Positions 48,158 to 56,997 of a DNA stretch of 64,000 nucleotides are shown in pieces. The notes under the pieces are model-generated. The model saw only the letters and a list, made by a program, of their open reading frames with translations, had not been told where the DNA came from and ran no database searches. The stretch is from NCBI RefSeq assembly GCF_014651135.1, contig NZ_BMWH01000002.1:389285-453284 (forward strand). Reading direction: 5' to 3'. The translations under genes were made by a program, and so were the position numbers. This DNA comes from Streptomyces echinoruber. GTDB taxonomy: Bacteria > Actinomycetota > Actinomycetes > Streptomycetales > Streptomycetaceae. The number at the start of each line of letters is the position of its first letter. Within the stretch, counting starts at the first letter, position 1.

Positions 48158-48568
48158 TCACTCCGCCGCCTTCCGGCGCTCCCGCCGGCGCCGTACGACC
48201 TCCTCGACGTCGTACGGCTTCATGCCGAGCGGAGGGCCGGGCGGCGGCTTGAACAGGACGTCGCGGATCTTGACGTTGACGTCCTCGACGATCTTCCGGG
48301 CGCGCTGCTCGGAGGGCGCCCGCAGGGCCGCCTCCAGTGCGTCCTCGGCCTCCTTGCGCAGGGCGAGCGTCGGCGGCAGCACGGACAGGCCCTCGCGGGC
48401 CGGCTTCCGCTTGACCCACCACAGCTCGTCGTACGGCGCGTCGACAATCTCCGGCAGGGGCTTGCCCGCGCCGGGCAGCCGGTCGAAGTCGCCCCGCGCC
48501 TGCGCGTCCCGGATCTGCTTCTCCACCCAGGACTCGAAGGGAACCCCGGGCGGCTTGCGATCGGCCAT
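48158..48568 (-). CDS. DUF1992 (DnaJ homologue subfamily C member 28-like) protein
   Basis: The 136-residue protein has the DUF1992 pattern: PFESWVEKQIRDAQARGDFD, then LPGAGKPLPE and WWVKRKPAREGLSVLPPTL, ending PPGPPLGMKPYDVEEVVRRR. The domain is shared with eukaryotic DNAJC28 but lacks a J domain; its function is not known. ATG at 48568 gives MADRKPPG, the conserved start; the frame continues upstream without support. The C-terminus is strongly basic. It is on the minus strand, with a 140-base gap of imperfect repeats (ccccacgggtcc, gacccgagtcggct) before it. Confidence 0.85.
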   Translation of the reverse strand: MADRKPPGVPFESWVEKQIRDAQARGDFDRLPGAGKPLPEIVDAPYDELWWVKRKPAREGLSVLPPTLALRKEAEDALEAALRAPSEQRARKIVEDVNVKIRDVLFKPPPGPPLGMKPYDVEEVVRRRRERRKAAE

Positions 48569-48780
48569 GGGACCATTGTGTCCTTCTTGTGCCGGACACG
48601 GCGCGGCCGGGCGCTTTATCATGCCGCCGCGGTGCACCGATCCGGCCACCGCGTACGGACGACGACGCGGTGCCAGGGGGTGGACGGCGACGGCGGTGCC
48701 GCGCGTGCGGCACGCCACCGCCGGGCCGTGACCGCGCCCGGGGCCACGCCCGGCCCGCGCCACGATCAGAAGGAGCGCAC

Positions 48781-49173
48781 GTGCTCGAACTCACCATGGC
48801 CTCCGTCTCCGGGACGGACGCGGGCGCCACGGCCGGCATGTCGATGGCCGAGGCGCCCAGCGACCCGGGGAGCGTGCTGCGGGTGGGCCGGGACCGGGCC
48901 GTGTGCCGGCTGGTCACGCCGGACGACTGGCTGTTCGTCTCCCGGGTCCACCTGGAGTTCCAGTGCGGGCCGGACGACACCTGGCACGTGACGTGGCTGC
49001 GCGGCTCGCAGCCCGACCCGGCCTCGGCGGTGCGGCTCGTGGTCGGCGAGTACGCGCAGCCGCTCGCCTACGGCCAGACCGTGCCGCTGCCGCGCGGCGA
49101 GGCCGGGGAGCTCGTGATCCAGGAGCGCACCGGTCCGCGCAGCGTCAACGTCGGCTTCTACCACGAGGCGTGA
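48781..49173 (+). CDS. FHA-like phosphothreonine-binding protein
   Basis: The 130-residue protein looks like a lone FHA domain. It has LRVGRDRAVCRL with the conserved Gly-Arg, FVSRVHLEFQCGPDD with the Ser-x-x-His phosphothreonine pocket, and a late strand LVIQERTGPRSVNVGFYHEA. It has no membrane segment and would bind phosphorylated proteins in the cytoplasm. GTG at 48781 follows AAGGAG. No protein kinase is adjacent in this window, so its partner is unknown. Confidence 0.75.
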   Translation: MLELTMASVSGTDAGATAGMSMAEAPSDPGSVLRVGRDRAVCRLVTPDDWLFVSRVHLEFQCGPDDTWHVTWLRGSQPDPASAVRLVVGEYAQPLAYGQTVPLPRGEAGELVIQERTGPRSVNVGFYHEA

Positions 49174-49245
49174 GCCGGGCGGGCCCCGGCCCGTCACGCC
49201 GCCCTGCCTTCTTTCGCACGGCCCGTCACGCCGCCACCCGGCCCG

Positions 49246-49917
49246 TCATGCCACCACCCGGGCCAGGGCGAAACCGTCGTAGCCCTTGCTGCCGACCGTC
49301 TGGATCGCGGTGCCCGACAGGCGGGGGTGGGAGCCGATCAGCTCGATCGCGGCGCGGCTGCCCCGCACGTCCGGGGCGGTGCTGCCGGCGTCGGCGACGC
49401 GGCCGTCGCGCACCACGTTGTCCACGACGATCAGGCTGCCGGGGCGGGTGAGCGCGAGCGCCCAGTCGAGGTAGTGCGGGTTGTTGCCCTTGTCGGCGTC
49501 GATGAAGACCAGGTCGAAGGGGGGCGGCTGCTCGTCGGCGAGCTTCGGCAGCAGCTCCAGGGCCGGGCCGACGCGGACCTCGGCCACACCGTCCAGCCCG
49601 GCCCGGGCGAGGTTGCGGGTGGCGACCTGCGCGTGCCGGGCGCTGTACTCCAGGGAGACCAGGCGGCCCCCGGCGGGCAGGGCGCGGGCCAGCCAGATCG
49701 TGCTGTAGCCGCCCAGGGTGCCGATCTCCAGGATGGTGCGCGCGCCCTGGATCTGCGCCAGCAACTGGAGCAGCTTGCCCTGCGTCGCCGTGACGTTCAC
49801 GGGGGGCAGCCCGGCGGCCTCGCTGTCGCGCAGGGCCGCCCGGAGGGGCTCGTCGTCGGGGGCGAGGTGGGCGCTGAAGTAGGCGTCCACCTCGCCCCAT
49901 CGCTGCGGCTGGCTCAT
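49246..49917 (-). CDS. O-methyltransferase, SAM-dependent, family 3 type
   Basis: The 223-residue protein matches the caffeoyl-CoA/catechol O-methyltransferase family. SAM binding is seen in ILEIGTLGGYSTIWLARALP, the metal or acidic motif in FDLVFIDADKGNNPHYLDWA, and LIVVDNVVRDGRV is the next strand. Such enzymes in Streptomyces methylate phenolics or small metabolites. ATG at 49917 lacks a strong ribosome site; the 5' region has TA-rich words (taattagtcattctaactag, 49941-49960), unlike the rest and possibly a regulator site. The gene is on the same strand as the downstream-located transporter but not coupled. Confidence 0.92.
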   Translation of the reverse strand: MSQPQRWGEVDAYFSAHLAPDDEPLRAALRDSEAAGLPPVNVTATQGKLLQLLAQIQGARTILEIGTLGGYSTIWLARALPAGGRLVSLEYSARHAQVATRNLARAGLDGVAEVRVGPALELLPKLADEQPPPFDLVFIDADKGNNPHYLDWALALTRPGSLIVVDNVVRDGRVADAGSTAPDVRGSRAAIELIGSHPRLSGTAIQTVGSKGYDGFALARVVA

Positions 49918-50082
49918 GCCGGTGCCTTTCGTCGGCGCGCTAATTAGTCATTCTAACTAGTCGTGCTAACGAATATAGCCGCGTGTGGGTTCCCCGCTCG
50001 GAACTTTTCCCCCGCTCCCCGCCGGCTTTCCCCCGCTCCCCGGTCCCGGCCGCCCCGAGGGGGCCGGGACCGGGCCGGGGTG

Positions 50083-51465
50083 TCACCGGGACCGCTCGCT
50101 CCGCTCGCCCCGCTCGAGGGCCGGGGCCGAGCCCGGGAGCGGGCGCCCGGCCGACTCGGCCATGTACCAGGCGGCGACGCCGCCGATCACCGCCGCGGCC
50201 ATCATGTAGTACGCCGGCATCATGACGTTGCCCGTGGCGCCGATCAGCGCGGTCACCGCCAGCGGCGTCGTGCCGCCGAAGAGGGAGACGGAGACGTTGA
50301 AGCCGATGGAGAGGGAGCCGTAGCGCACCCGGGTCGGGAACAGGGCCGGCAGGGCCGAGGGCATGGCGGCCGTGAAGCACACCAGGAGCAGGCCGAGCGC
50401 GCCCATGCCCAGGGCGACGGCGGTCAGGCTGCCCTGGCGGATCAGCAGCAGGGCCGGGACGGACAGCAGCAGGAAGCCGGCGCAGCCCGCCGCGATCACC
50501 GGGCGGCGGCCCACGCGGTCGGTCAGGGCGCCCGCGAAGGGCTGGACGACCATCATCAGGGCCATCACGCCGAGGACGACCAGCAGGCCGTGGGTCTCGT
50601 CGTAGTGGAGCTCACTGGTGAGGTAGCTCGGCATGTACGACAGCAGCATGTAGTCGGTGACGTTGAAGACCAGCACCAGGCCCATGCACAGCAGCAGCGC
50701 CTTCCACTGGCCGGTGATCATCTCGCGCAGCGGCGCCTTCGGGCGGCGCGCCTCGGCCTTCTCCACCTCGGCGGCGAACGCCGGGGTCTCCTCCAGGCGC
50801 AGCCGCAGGTAGAGGCCGATGACGCCCATGGGTCCGGCGATGAGGAAGGGGACGCGCCAGCCCCAGGAGACCAGGTCGCCGGCGGGCAGCAGGGCCGTCA
50901 TGACGGTCACCAGGCCCGCGCCGCCGAGGTAGCCGGCCAGCGTGCCGAACTCCAGCCAGCTGCCGAGGAAGCCGCGCCGCCGGTCGGGGGCGTACTCGGC
51001 GATGAAGGTGGACGCGCCGGCGTACTCGCCGCCGGTGGAGAAGCCCTGCACGAGGCGGGCGGCCAGCAGGAGCAGCGGCGCGCCGACGCCGATGGTGGCG
51101 TAGGACGGGATCAGGCCGATGGCGAAGGTGCCCGCGGCCATCATGATCATGGTGATGGCGAGGACCTTCTGGCGTCCGACGCGGTCGCCGAGCGGGCCGA
51201 AGACCATGCCGCCGAGCGGGCGCACCAGGAAGGCCGCGGCGAAGGCGCCGAACGTGGACAGCAGCTGGGCGGTGGGGTTGCCGGAGGGGAAGAAGACCTT
51301 GCCCAGGATGACCGCGAGGTAGCTGTAGACACCGAAGTCGAACCACTCCATGGCGTTGCCGAGTGCGGCGGCCTTCACGGCGCGCCGGACGAGGGCCGGC
51401 TCGGTGACGGCGGGGGTGCCGTGGGGGTGCTTCCCGGACTGCGCGACGGCTGTGACGCTCGCCAA
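50083..51465 (-). CDS. MFS transporter, ProP/metabolite:H+ symporter type
   Basis: The 460-residue protein has 12 membrane helices and the ProP-like marks GNAMEWFDFGVYSYLAV in helix 1, FGPLGDRVGRQKVLAIT in the loop, and RLVQGFSTGGEYAGASTF in helix 4. These are typical of glycine betaine/proline or carboxylate symporters. The start is a TTG at 51465, because an in-frame stop (TAG) lies five codons before it; AAAGGTAGG is upstream. The far upstream region holds a palindrome TGCATGATGCA (51607-51617). The substrate cannot be told. Confidence 0.88.
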   Translation of the reverse strand: MASVTAVAQSGKHPHGTPAVTEPALVRRAVKAAALGNAMEWFDFGVYSYLAVILGKVFFPSGNPTAQLLSTFGAFAAAFLVRPLGGMVFGPLGDRVGRQKVLAITMIMMAAGTFAIGLIPSYATIGVGAPLLLLAARLVQGFSTGGEYAGASTFIAEYAPDRRRGFLGSWLEFGTLAGYLGGAGLVTVMTALLPAGDLVSWGWRVPFLIAGPMGVIGLYLRLRLEETPAFAAEVEKAEARRPKAPLREMITGQWKALLLCMGLVLVFNVTDYMLLSYMPSYLTSELHYDETHGLLVVLGVMALMMVVQPFAGALTDRVGRRPVIAAGCAGFLLLSVPALLLIRQGSLTAVALGMGALGLLLVCFTAAMPSALPALFPTRVRYGSLSIGFNVSVSLFGGTTPLAVTALIGATGNVMMPAYYMMAAAVIGGVAAWYMAESAGRPLPGSAPALERGERSERSR

Positions 51466-51872
51466 GACGGTGCTCGCCTACCTTTCGACGGGGACAGGGG
51501 CCGGGCCCGCACGGCGGCGCTGACGTGCGGGCCGAAAAGGGGGACAAAGGGTGGATACGGCCACCGTAGGAGGCCCGGGAGGGATCACGGATCGTGGCCA
51601 ATTAGATGCATGATGCAGCAAAATGTCGTCTGTCCAGGTGCTTCTGCCCGCGATCAAGGCGGACTCCCCGGCTCCGGATGTGATCTTTGTCGCGCCCCGT
51701 GCGGGCAACCCCATCCCCTCCCGACTATCGTCATGCGGACCGGAGGCGGGTGGACGACAGGTGAAGACGGGGTTTTCCGCGTCTCACCCGGGGGGCGGTG
51801 CCGGCCATAGGCTGCGCACAGGACCCCACGCCTGTGACGCGTGGGACGGACGGGGCGGGAGGCCGACGGGGC
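51466..51872. other. divergent intergenic region with operator-like palindrome
   Basis: No gene is seen in 407 bases. It holds the upstream sides of the ProP-like and glycosyltransferase genes. The palindrome TGCAT-g-ATGCA (51607-51617) lies in an AT-rich stretch (caattagatgcatgatgcagc) and could be a regulator site, for example of GntR type. The link is inference. Confidence 0.5.
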
Positions 51873-53984
51873 GTGGCGAACGTGGAGCGCAGCGGGCGAC
51901 GACCGGCAGGAGCGGCGGGCGCGGCGGCGGCCGGCGCGGCGGGAGCTTTCGGGGCCGGTGCCGTCGGGACCGGTGCCGTCGAGGCCGGGGCCCGCCTGCG
52001 CGCGGCCCGCCTCGGGCTCTGGCTGGTGGCCGCGCTGCTCGCCGCCCGCCAGATGACCGTCGTCCTCGCCACCCCCCGCGGGCAGCGGCTGACGGACCTG
52101 GAGACGTGGGTCGGGCCGCACGGCGTGTTGCACGTGAAGGGCTCGCTGTACGACTCGACGCGCTTCACCGGCACCCCGTTCGGCGGACTCGTCCTCAAGC
52201 CGCTCACCCGGGCCGCCGAGCAGGCCCTCGGCTGGGGCTGGACCTTCGGCACGCTGCTGCTCGTCGTCGCGCTCGGGCTGATCGCCGCCCGCGCCCTGCC
52301 GCAGCCCGTGAGCCGCCGCACCTCCCTGCTGGCCGCGCCGGTCGCGATCAGCCTGCTGATGCTGTCGCTGCCGGTGCGCAGCGCGCTGTGGCTCGGCCAG
52401 ACCAGCATCATCCCGGTGCTGCTGGTCCTGCTCGGCTGCTTCACCGTGCGCGGGCAGCGGGCGAGCGGCGCGCTGATCGGCGTGGCGGCGGCGCTGCAGC
52501 CGACGCTCCTGCTGTTCGCGCCGCTGCTGTGGCTGACCGGGCGGCGGCGCGCGGCGCTGTCGTCCACCGCCGTGTTCGCCGGGTGCACCGTGCTGGCGTG
52601 GGCGGTGATGCCGCACGACTCGTACACCTACTGGGTGCACCACATGGCCGGCGTCGGCCTCGGCGGCCGGGCCGACGACCTCGCCAACCAGTCGCTGCAC
52701 GGCGCCCTGCTGCGCCTGGGCCCGACCGGCCCGGCCGAGATCGGCCTGTTCTTCGCGCTGGGCACGGTCGTCGCCGCCCTCGGCGTGCGCCGCGCCGTCC
52801 GCTACGCCCGCGACGGGCAGCTGCTGCTCGCCGTGGCCGTCACCGGCTGCGCCGCGATCGCCGTGTCGCCCACCGCCTGGCAGCACCAGCTGCTGTGGGT
52901 GCTGCTCGCGGTCGTCGGCCGGGTCGGCCGGCGCGCCGCGGACCGGTACGTGTGGCCGGTCGCCGTCGTCCTCGTCATGACCCTGCCGTCGCGGATGCTG
53001 CTGCCCAACATGGCGGCGCTGCAGCCGCTGCGCGACGACGTCGTCCTGCTCGCCGCCCTCGCCGCCGCCACCGCCGTCCCGTTCCTGCCCCGCACCTCCC
53101 CCTACTACCGCACGCCGGTCCCCACGCGGTACGCCACGCCCGCCCCGGCCCGCCTGCGGCACGTGCCGCTGCTGCCGTTCCTGCGCCGGGCGCTCAGCCG
53201 CCCGAACCTGCTGCTGGAGCTGCTGCTGATCCGGGTGACCTACGCCGCCTACTCCTCGATCCGCGCCGCGGCACAGGGCGGCCGCGCCACCGCCGAGGCG
53301 CACGGCCACCAGATCCACCGCCTGGAACAGGCCCTGTCCCTGGACGTCGAGCACTGGGCCAACCACACGGTGGTGCGCGTCCCCTGGCTGGAGCACTTCC
53401 TCGGCTTCTACTACGAGTCGTTCCACTTCGTGGTGCCGCTGACCCTCCTCGCCGTCCTCTACGCCCGCAACCCCGTGGACTACCGCTGGGCGCGCACCAC
53501 GCTCGGCCTCGGCACGCTGCTCGGCCTGCTCGGCTTCTGGCTCTACCCGCTCGCCCCGCCCCGGCTCATGCCGGACCTGGGCTTCATCGACACCGTGCAC
53601 GGCGTGCAGGACTTCTCCAAGCCGGACTACGGCATGATGACGGCCGTCACCAACCAGTACGCCGCCATGCCGTCCCTGCACTTCGGCTGGTCCCTGTGGT
53701 GCGGCATCGTCGTCGCCGTGGTGGCGCGCCGCCGGTGGGTGAAGGCGCTGGGCCTGCTGCACCCGTTCTTCACGGTCTGCGCGATCGTCGCCACCGCCAA
53801 CCACTGGGTCCTCGACGCGGTCGGCGGCGCCGCGGTGATCGGCACCGGGTTCGGGCTGACGTACCTGCTCACCGGGCCGCGCGCGATCCGCGGCGAGGAG
53901 CCGGCGGCCGAGACGGCCGCCCCCCGCACGTCCCCGCCGCCGGGCGGCCCCGAGGGTCCGGCGGCGGTCGGCGCCGGCCGATGA
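51873..53984 (+). CDS. fusion of GT87-type glycosyltransferase and PAP2 phosphatase
   Basis: The 703-residue membrane protein has two halves. The first (about 40-410) has many helices and GT87-like features, such as SLYDSTRFTGTPFGGLVLKP and the conserved LWLGQTSIIPVLL, then PTAWQHQLLWVLLA; such enzymes use polyprenyl-phosphate sugars. The second (about 440-680) is a PAP2-type domain with PSLHFGWSLWCG and ATANHWVLDAVGG, which are the two histidine motifs of the inositolphosphotransferase-like branch. GTG at 51873 follows GGGAGG. It overlaps the next gene by four bases. Together they suggest the glycosylation and dephosphorylation of a lipid-linked wall glycan. Confidence 0.85.
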   Translation: MANVERSGRRPAGAAGAAAAGAAGAFGAGAVGTGAVEAGARLRAARLGLWLVAALLAARQMTVVLATPRGQRLTDLETWVGPHGVLHVKGSLYDSTRFTGTPFGGLVLKPLTRAAEQALGWGWTFGTLLLVVALGLIAARALPQPVSRRTSLLAAPVAISLLMLSLPVRSALWLGQTSIIPVLLVLLGCFTVRGQRASGALIGVAAALQPTLLLFAPLLWLTGRRRAALSSTAVFAGCTVLAWAVMPHDSYTYWVHHMAGVGLGGRADDLANQSLHGALLRLGPTGPAEIGLFFALGTVVAALGVRRAVRYARDGQLLLAVAVTGCAAIAVSPTAWQHQLLWVLLAVVGRVGRRAADRYVWPVAVVLVMTLPSRMLLPNMAALQPLRDDVVLLAALAAATAVPFLPRTSPYYRTPVPTRYATPAPARLRHVPLLPFLRRALSRPNLLLELLLIRVTYAAYSSIRAAAQGGRATAEAHGHQIHRLEQALSLDVEHWANHTVVRVPWLEHFLGFYYESFHFVVPLTLLAVLYARNPVDYRWARTTLGLGTLLGLLGFWLYPLAPPRLMPDLGFIDTVHGVQDFSKPDYGMMTAVTNQYAAMPSLHFGWSLWCGIVVAVVARRRWVKALGLLHPFFTVCAIVATANHWVLDAVGGAAVIGTGFGLTYLLTGPRAIRGEEPAAETAAPRTSPPPGGPEGPAAVGAGR

Positions 53985-55744
53985 CCCCGGGGGCACGGGA
54001 GACGCGGGAGACGCGGGAGACGCGGGAGACGCGGGCGGACACCGCCGTCTCCCGCGGCCGGCCCGCCGCCCGCCCGGCCGGCCCCTCTCTCCCCGTCGGC
54101 CCCTCTCTCCCCGCCCTGCTCGTCCCCGCCCTCGCGGCCACCGTGCTCGGCCTGTGGGACCTCGACCGGCACCACAGCATGTGGCGCGACGAGTCGGTCA
54201 CCTACCAGGTGGCCCACCGCTCCCTCGCCGACCTGTGGCGCCTCCTCGGTCACATCGACGCCGTCCACGGCCTCTACTACCTGCTCCTGCACGCCGTGTT
54301 CCACCTCTGGGACGGCGGCCTCACCGCGCTGCGCCTGCCGTCGGTCGCGGCGACGGCCCTGGCCGCCGCCGGCGTCGGCGCCCTCGGCCGCCGGCTGGCC
54401 GGGACGCGGGCCGGGATGCTGGCGGGCCTGGTCTTCGCCGCCCTGCCGATCGTCCAGCAGTACGCGCAGGAGGGCCGCTCCTACGCGCTGGTGTGCGCGG
54501 CGGTGACGTGGGCGACGTACTGCTTCGTCCGCGCGGCGGACGGGGAGACGCGCTGGTGGCCGGCGTACGGCGGGCTCCTCTCGCTCGCCTGCTGGCTGCA
54601 CGAGTTCGCCGCGCTCGCCGTCCTCGCCCACGGCCTGACGCTGTGGCGCCTGGGCGCACCGCGCGCGACCCGGCGGCGCTGGGCCACGGCGGCGGGCGCG
54701 GCGCTGGCGAGCCTGGCGCCGCTGGTGTACGTGAGCGCCGGCCAGTCGGACCGGCAACTGGGCTGGCTCGGGCGCCCCGGCGCCGCCCTGTGGCTGCAGT
54801 TCCTGGCGGTGTCGGCGGCGGGGCTGCTGCTGGCCCGGTTCCTGCTGCCGCGCGGGGCCGCGGACCCGGAGGCGGACTCTGGCCCGGAGGCGGACCCGGA
54901 TTCGGAGCCGGACCCGGACATGGACCCGGATTCGAAGCCGGACTCGGACTTGGGCTTGGAGGCGGCCCCGGACTCGGACATGGACCCGGACTCGGCCCCG
55001 GAGCCGGACCCGGACCCGGCCCCGGAGCCGGACCCGGACCCGGCCCCGGAGCCGGACCCGGACCCGGGCCGTGACCGGATGCGGACCCTGGTCGCCGTGG
55101 CGCTGCCGCTGCTCGTCGCCCCGGCCGGGCTGCTGATGACGGTCTCCCTGATCGAGCCGTGGTACGTCGACCGGTACGTGCTGTACGGCATGACGGGCCT
55201 CGCCCTGCCGGCCGGGGCGGCCCTGGACCGGGCGCTGGCCCGCCGGCACCGGTCGGCCCCCGCCGTACGGGCGCTGACGGCGGCCCTGCTCGCGACGGCG
55301 GCCGTGGCCGTCCTGCTGCCGTGGTCGCTGCTGGTCCGCTCCCCGCAGAGCCGCAAGGACGACGTGGTCGCGGTGGCCGGGGCGGTGCGGCGCGCCGCAC
55401 GTCCCGGTGACGTCGCCCTGTTCATGCCGGCCCGGCGCCGGGAGTGGCTGCTGTCGTACCCGGCGGTGTACGCCCGCGTCCGGGACGTGGCGCTGGCCGA
55501 GTCGCCGACGGCCTCGGGCACGCTGGAGGGCACCGAACTGCCCGCGTCCGTGATCCGGCGGCGGCTGCTGGGCGCCGACCGCGTGATCGCCCTGATGGAT
55601 CCCCCGGGGCAGCCGCTCGACCCGTTCCCGCGGGAGGCGGTCAAGCGCCGGACGCTGCAGACCTCGTTCCGGGTCTGCCGGCGCACGCGTCTGCACGGGG
55701 CCCAGGTGGTGGTCTACGCCCGCGCCGGGCACTGCGCGGGGTGA
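53981..55744 (+). CDS. GT39-like membrane glycosyltransferase with acidic repeat loop
   Basis: The 587-residue protein is a multi-helix membrane glycosyltransferase of the GT-C fold. The first loop has WRDESVTYQVAHRSLADLW, with the acidic catalytic-like pair (normally DE), and HIDAVHGLYYLLLHAVFHLW follows. It starts with a tandem RET repeat (about 6-18) and carries a large loop of Asp-Pro repeats (PEPDPDPAPEPDPDP and similar, about 295-365) between helices. ATG at 53981 overlaps the stop of the preceding fusion gene (ATGA), so they are cotranslated. The sugar donor is probably a polyprenyl phosphate sugar; this is from the family. Confidence 0.85.
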   Translation: MTPGARETRETRETRETRADTAVSRGRPAARPAGPSLPVGPSLPALLVPALAATVLGLWDLDRHHSMWRDESVTYQVAHRSLADLWRLLGHIDAVHGLYYLLLHAVFHLWDGGLTALRLPSVAATALAAAGVGALGRRLAGTRAGMLAGLVFAALPIVQQYAQEGRSYALVCAAVTWATYCFVRAADGETRWWPAYGGLLSLACWLHEFAALAVLAHGLTLWRLGAPRATRRRWATAAGAALASLAPLVYVSAGQSDRQLGWLGRPGAALWLQFLAVSAAGLLLARFLLPRGAADPEADSGPEADPDSEPDPDMDPDSKPDSDLGLEAAPDSDMDPDSAPEPDPDPAPEPDPDPAPEPDPDPGRDRMRTLVAVALPLLVAPAGLLMTVSLIEPWYVDRYVLYGMTGLALPAGAALDRALARRHRSAPAVRALTAALLATAAVAVLLPWSLLVRSPQSRKDDVVAVAGAVRRAARPGDVALFMPARRREWLLSYPAVYARVRDVALAESPTASGTLEGTELPASVIRRRLLGADRVIALMDPPGQPLDPFPREAVKRRTLQTSFRVCRRTRLHGAQVVVYARAGHCAG

Positions 55745-55775
55745 CGGCGGGGCGGGACGGGGCCCGCAGAGGGCG

Positions 55776-55862
55776 CCGGGATGCCGGGGTGCCGGGGTGC
55801 CGGGATGTCGGGGGGCCGGGATGTCGGGGGGCCGGGTGCCGGGATGTCGGGGGGCCGGGGTA
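55776..55862. repeat. tandem repeat, about 17-bp units
   Basis: Units such as gccgggatgtcgggggg recur about four times, mixed with short gccggggt copies, soon after the membrane glycosyltransferase stop. No gene. Confidence 0.8.
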
Positions 55863-55980
55863 CGGCGGAGGCGGCGGCCCCGGGGATCGGAGGGCCGCCG
55901 CCTCCATGACTGCCGTGTACCGGCAGGGCGCGGAGCGGCATCGGCGACGCGCCGCCGCGGTGACGGACGAACGCCGGATC

Positions 55981-56105
55981 GCGGCGGCCGGGTGCCCGGC
56001 CGTGGTGGCCGGACGCCGGGCCGTGGCGGCCGGGTGCCCGTCCGTGGTGGCCGGACGCCGAGCCATGGTGGCCGGACACCGGATCGTGGTGGCCGGGCGC
56101 CGGGG
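55981..56105. repeat. tandem repeat, about 22-bp units
   Basis: Units near ccgtggtggccggacgccgg repeat about five times, ending just before the stop of the transglycosylase-like gene at 56115. They differ in sequence from the 17-bp array upstream of them; between both lies about 120 bases without a gene. Confidence 0.82.
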
Positions 56106-56114
56106 TCGGCCGGC

Positions 56115-56522
56115 TCAGTACCAGCCGTTGGCCTGCCAGAAGCTCCAGGCGCCGCACGGGCTGCCGTAGCGGGACTTCATGTAGTTCAGGCCCCACTTGA
56201 TCTGGGTGGCCGGGTTGGTCTTCCAGTCGGCGCCGGCGGAGGCCATCTTGGAGCCCGGCAGGGCCTGCACCAGGCCGTAGGCGCCGCTGGAGGCGTTGGT
56301 GGCGGTCACGTTCCAGCCGCTCTCGCGCTGGACGATGTTCGAGAAGCACCGGTACTGGGCCGAGTTCCCGATCATCTTCTGCGCGATCGCCTGGGCCGAA
56401 GCGGCGGACGCGGCCTGCGCGGGCGCGGCGGCGAACAGCGTGCCGCAGGCGGCGACGGCCACGGCGGCACCGGCGAGGGCCTTCCTGGGAGACGCGAGAC
56501 GGCGTATGAGGGAGACGGACAC
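56115..56522 (-). CDS. secreted transglycosylase-like (SLT-type) protein
   Basis: The 135-residue protein has a signal peptide (RRLASPRKALAGAAVAVAAC, cleavage near AQA) and a small lysozyme-like domain. The catalytic glutamate is likely in FSNIVQRESGWNVTATN, followed by SSGAYGLVQALPGSKMASAG and IKWGLNYMKSRYG, as in soluble transglycosylases. It ends WSFWQANGWY. Such small secreted enzymes cleave peptidoglycan during growth or spore germination. I chose GTG at 56522 because GAGG lies before it and the signal peptide then begins MSVSLIRRLASP; ATG at 56540 is an alternative without a site. Confidence 0.88.
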   Translation of the reverse strand: MSVSLIRRLASPRKALAGAAVAVAACGTLFAAAPAQAASAASAQAIAQKMIGNSAQYRCFSNIVQRESGWNVTATNASSGAYGLVQALPGSKMASAGADWKTNPATQIKWGLNYMKSRYGSPCGAWSFWQANGWY

Positions 56523-56666
56523 GGCGGAAACCTCGTTCATGGGGGACAGGGCGGCCCCGTGGACGGGGCGGGCATGCGTCGGCGCCGCGGCCCGTGGGGA
56601 CGGCGGCGCCTGATGGCCGGTACAGAGAAACAGCCCCTGTCGATCGTCCGCAATCACCCCTTTTAC

Positions 56667-56771
56667 TAGTGGACGTCGCATTGAGCGGGAAGGCCGGATC
56701 TGTGACCGGCCTCTCAACGCCCAGGTCAGAAGTGCCGTACGGCCGCTGCCGGAACCCCGGCGCGTCCACTA
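56667..56771 (-). ncRNA. candidate structured leader RNA upstream of the transglycosylase-like gene
   Basis: TAGTGGACG and CGTCCACTA form a perfect 9-bp closing stem 105 bases apart. Inside, on the minus strand, are hairpins CCGG-ggtt-CCGG and GCCGTACGGC and a nested stem GCGTTGAG/AGGCCGG-tcacagat-CCGGCCT/CTCAATGC. It begins about 145 bases before the gene start. It could be a cis-regulatory RNA or a small inverted-repeat element; neither is proven, and it does not match a riboswitch I know. Confidence 0.4.
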
Positions 56772-56961
56772 CGGCGCGTCGTAGGTGACGTAGGTCATGT
56801 GGGGCGCTTCACTCCGGAAACAGGTTTCCCACGCCCCGGATGTGACCCGGGTCTCGGGGGCGGGAGCCGGCCGGGGGCGCGCGGCCGGCGATCCGGCGGT
56901 CGAGGGGAGCCGTGCGACCGGCGCCGCCGGGGAGCCCCGCGCGGGGGCCGCCGGTTTCTCC

Positions 56962-56997
56962 TCAGTCGTCGGATCAGCCGTCGGATCAGCCGTCGGA
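56962..56997. repeat. three 12-bp units that duplicate a gene end with its stop
   Basis: Units tcagtcgtcgga, tcagccgtcgga and tcagccgtcgga run from 56962 to 56997. The third holds the stop of the KstR-like gene (56986-56988); the other two repeat its last codons and stop beyond the gene (S-D-G-stop). Confidence 0.85.

Noticed and set aside
55906..56169. Small plus-strand gene with VVAGRR repeats
   Set aside because: The text comes from the 22-bp repeat and overlaps the end of the real transglycosylase-like gene on the other strand.
56667..56771. c-di-AMP (ydaO) riboswitch
   Set aside because: Wall hydrolase genes in Streptomyces can carry one, but I see none of the conserved ydaO core words; kept only as an unnamed structured element.
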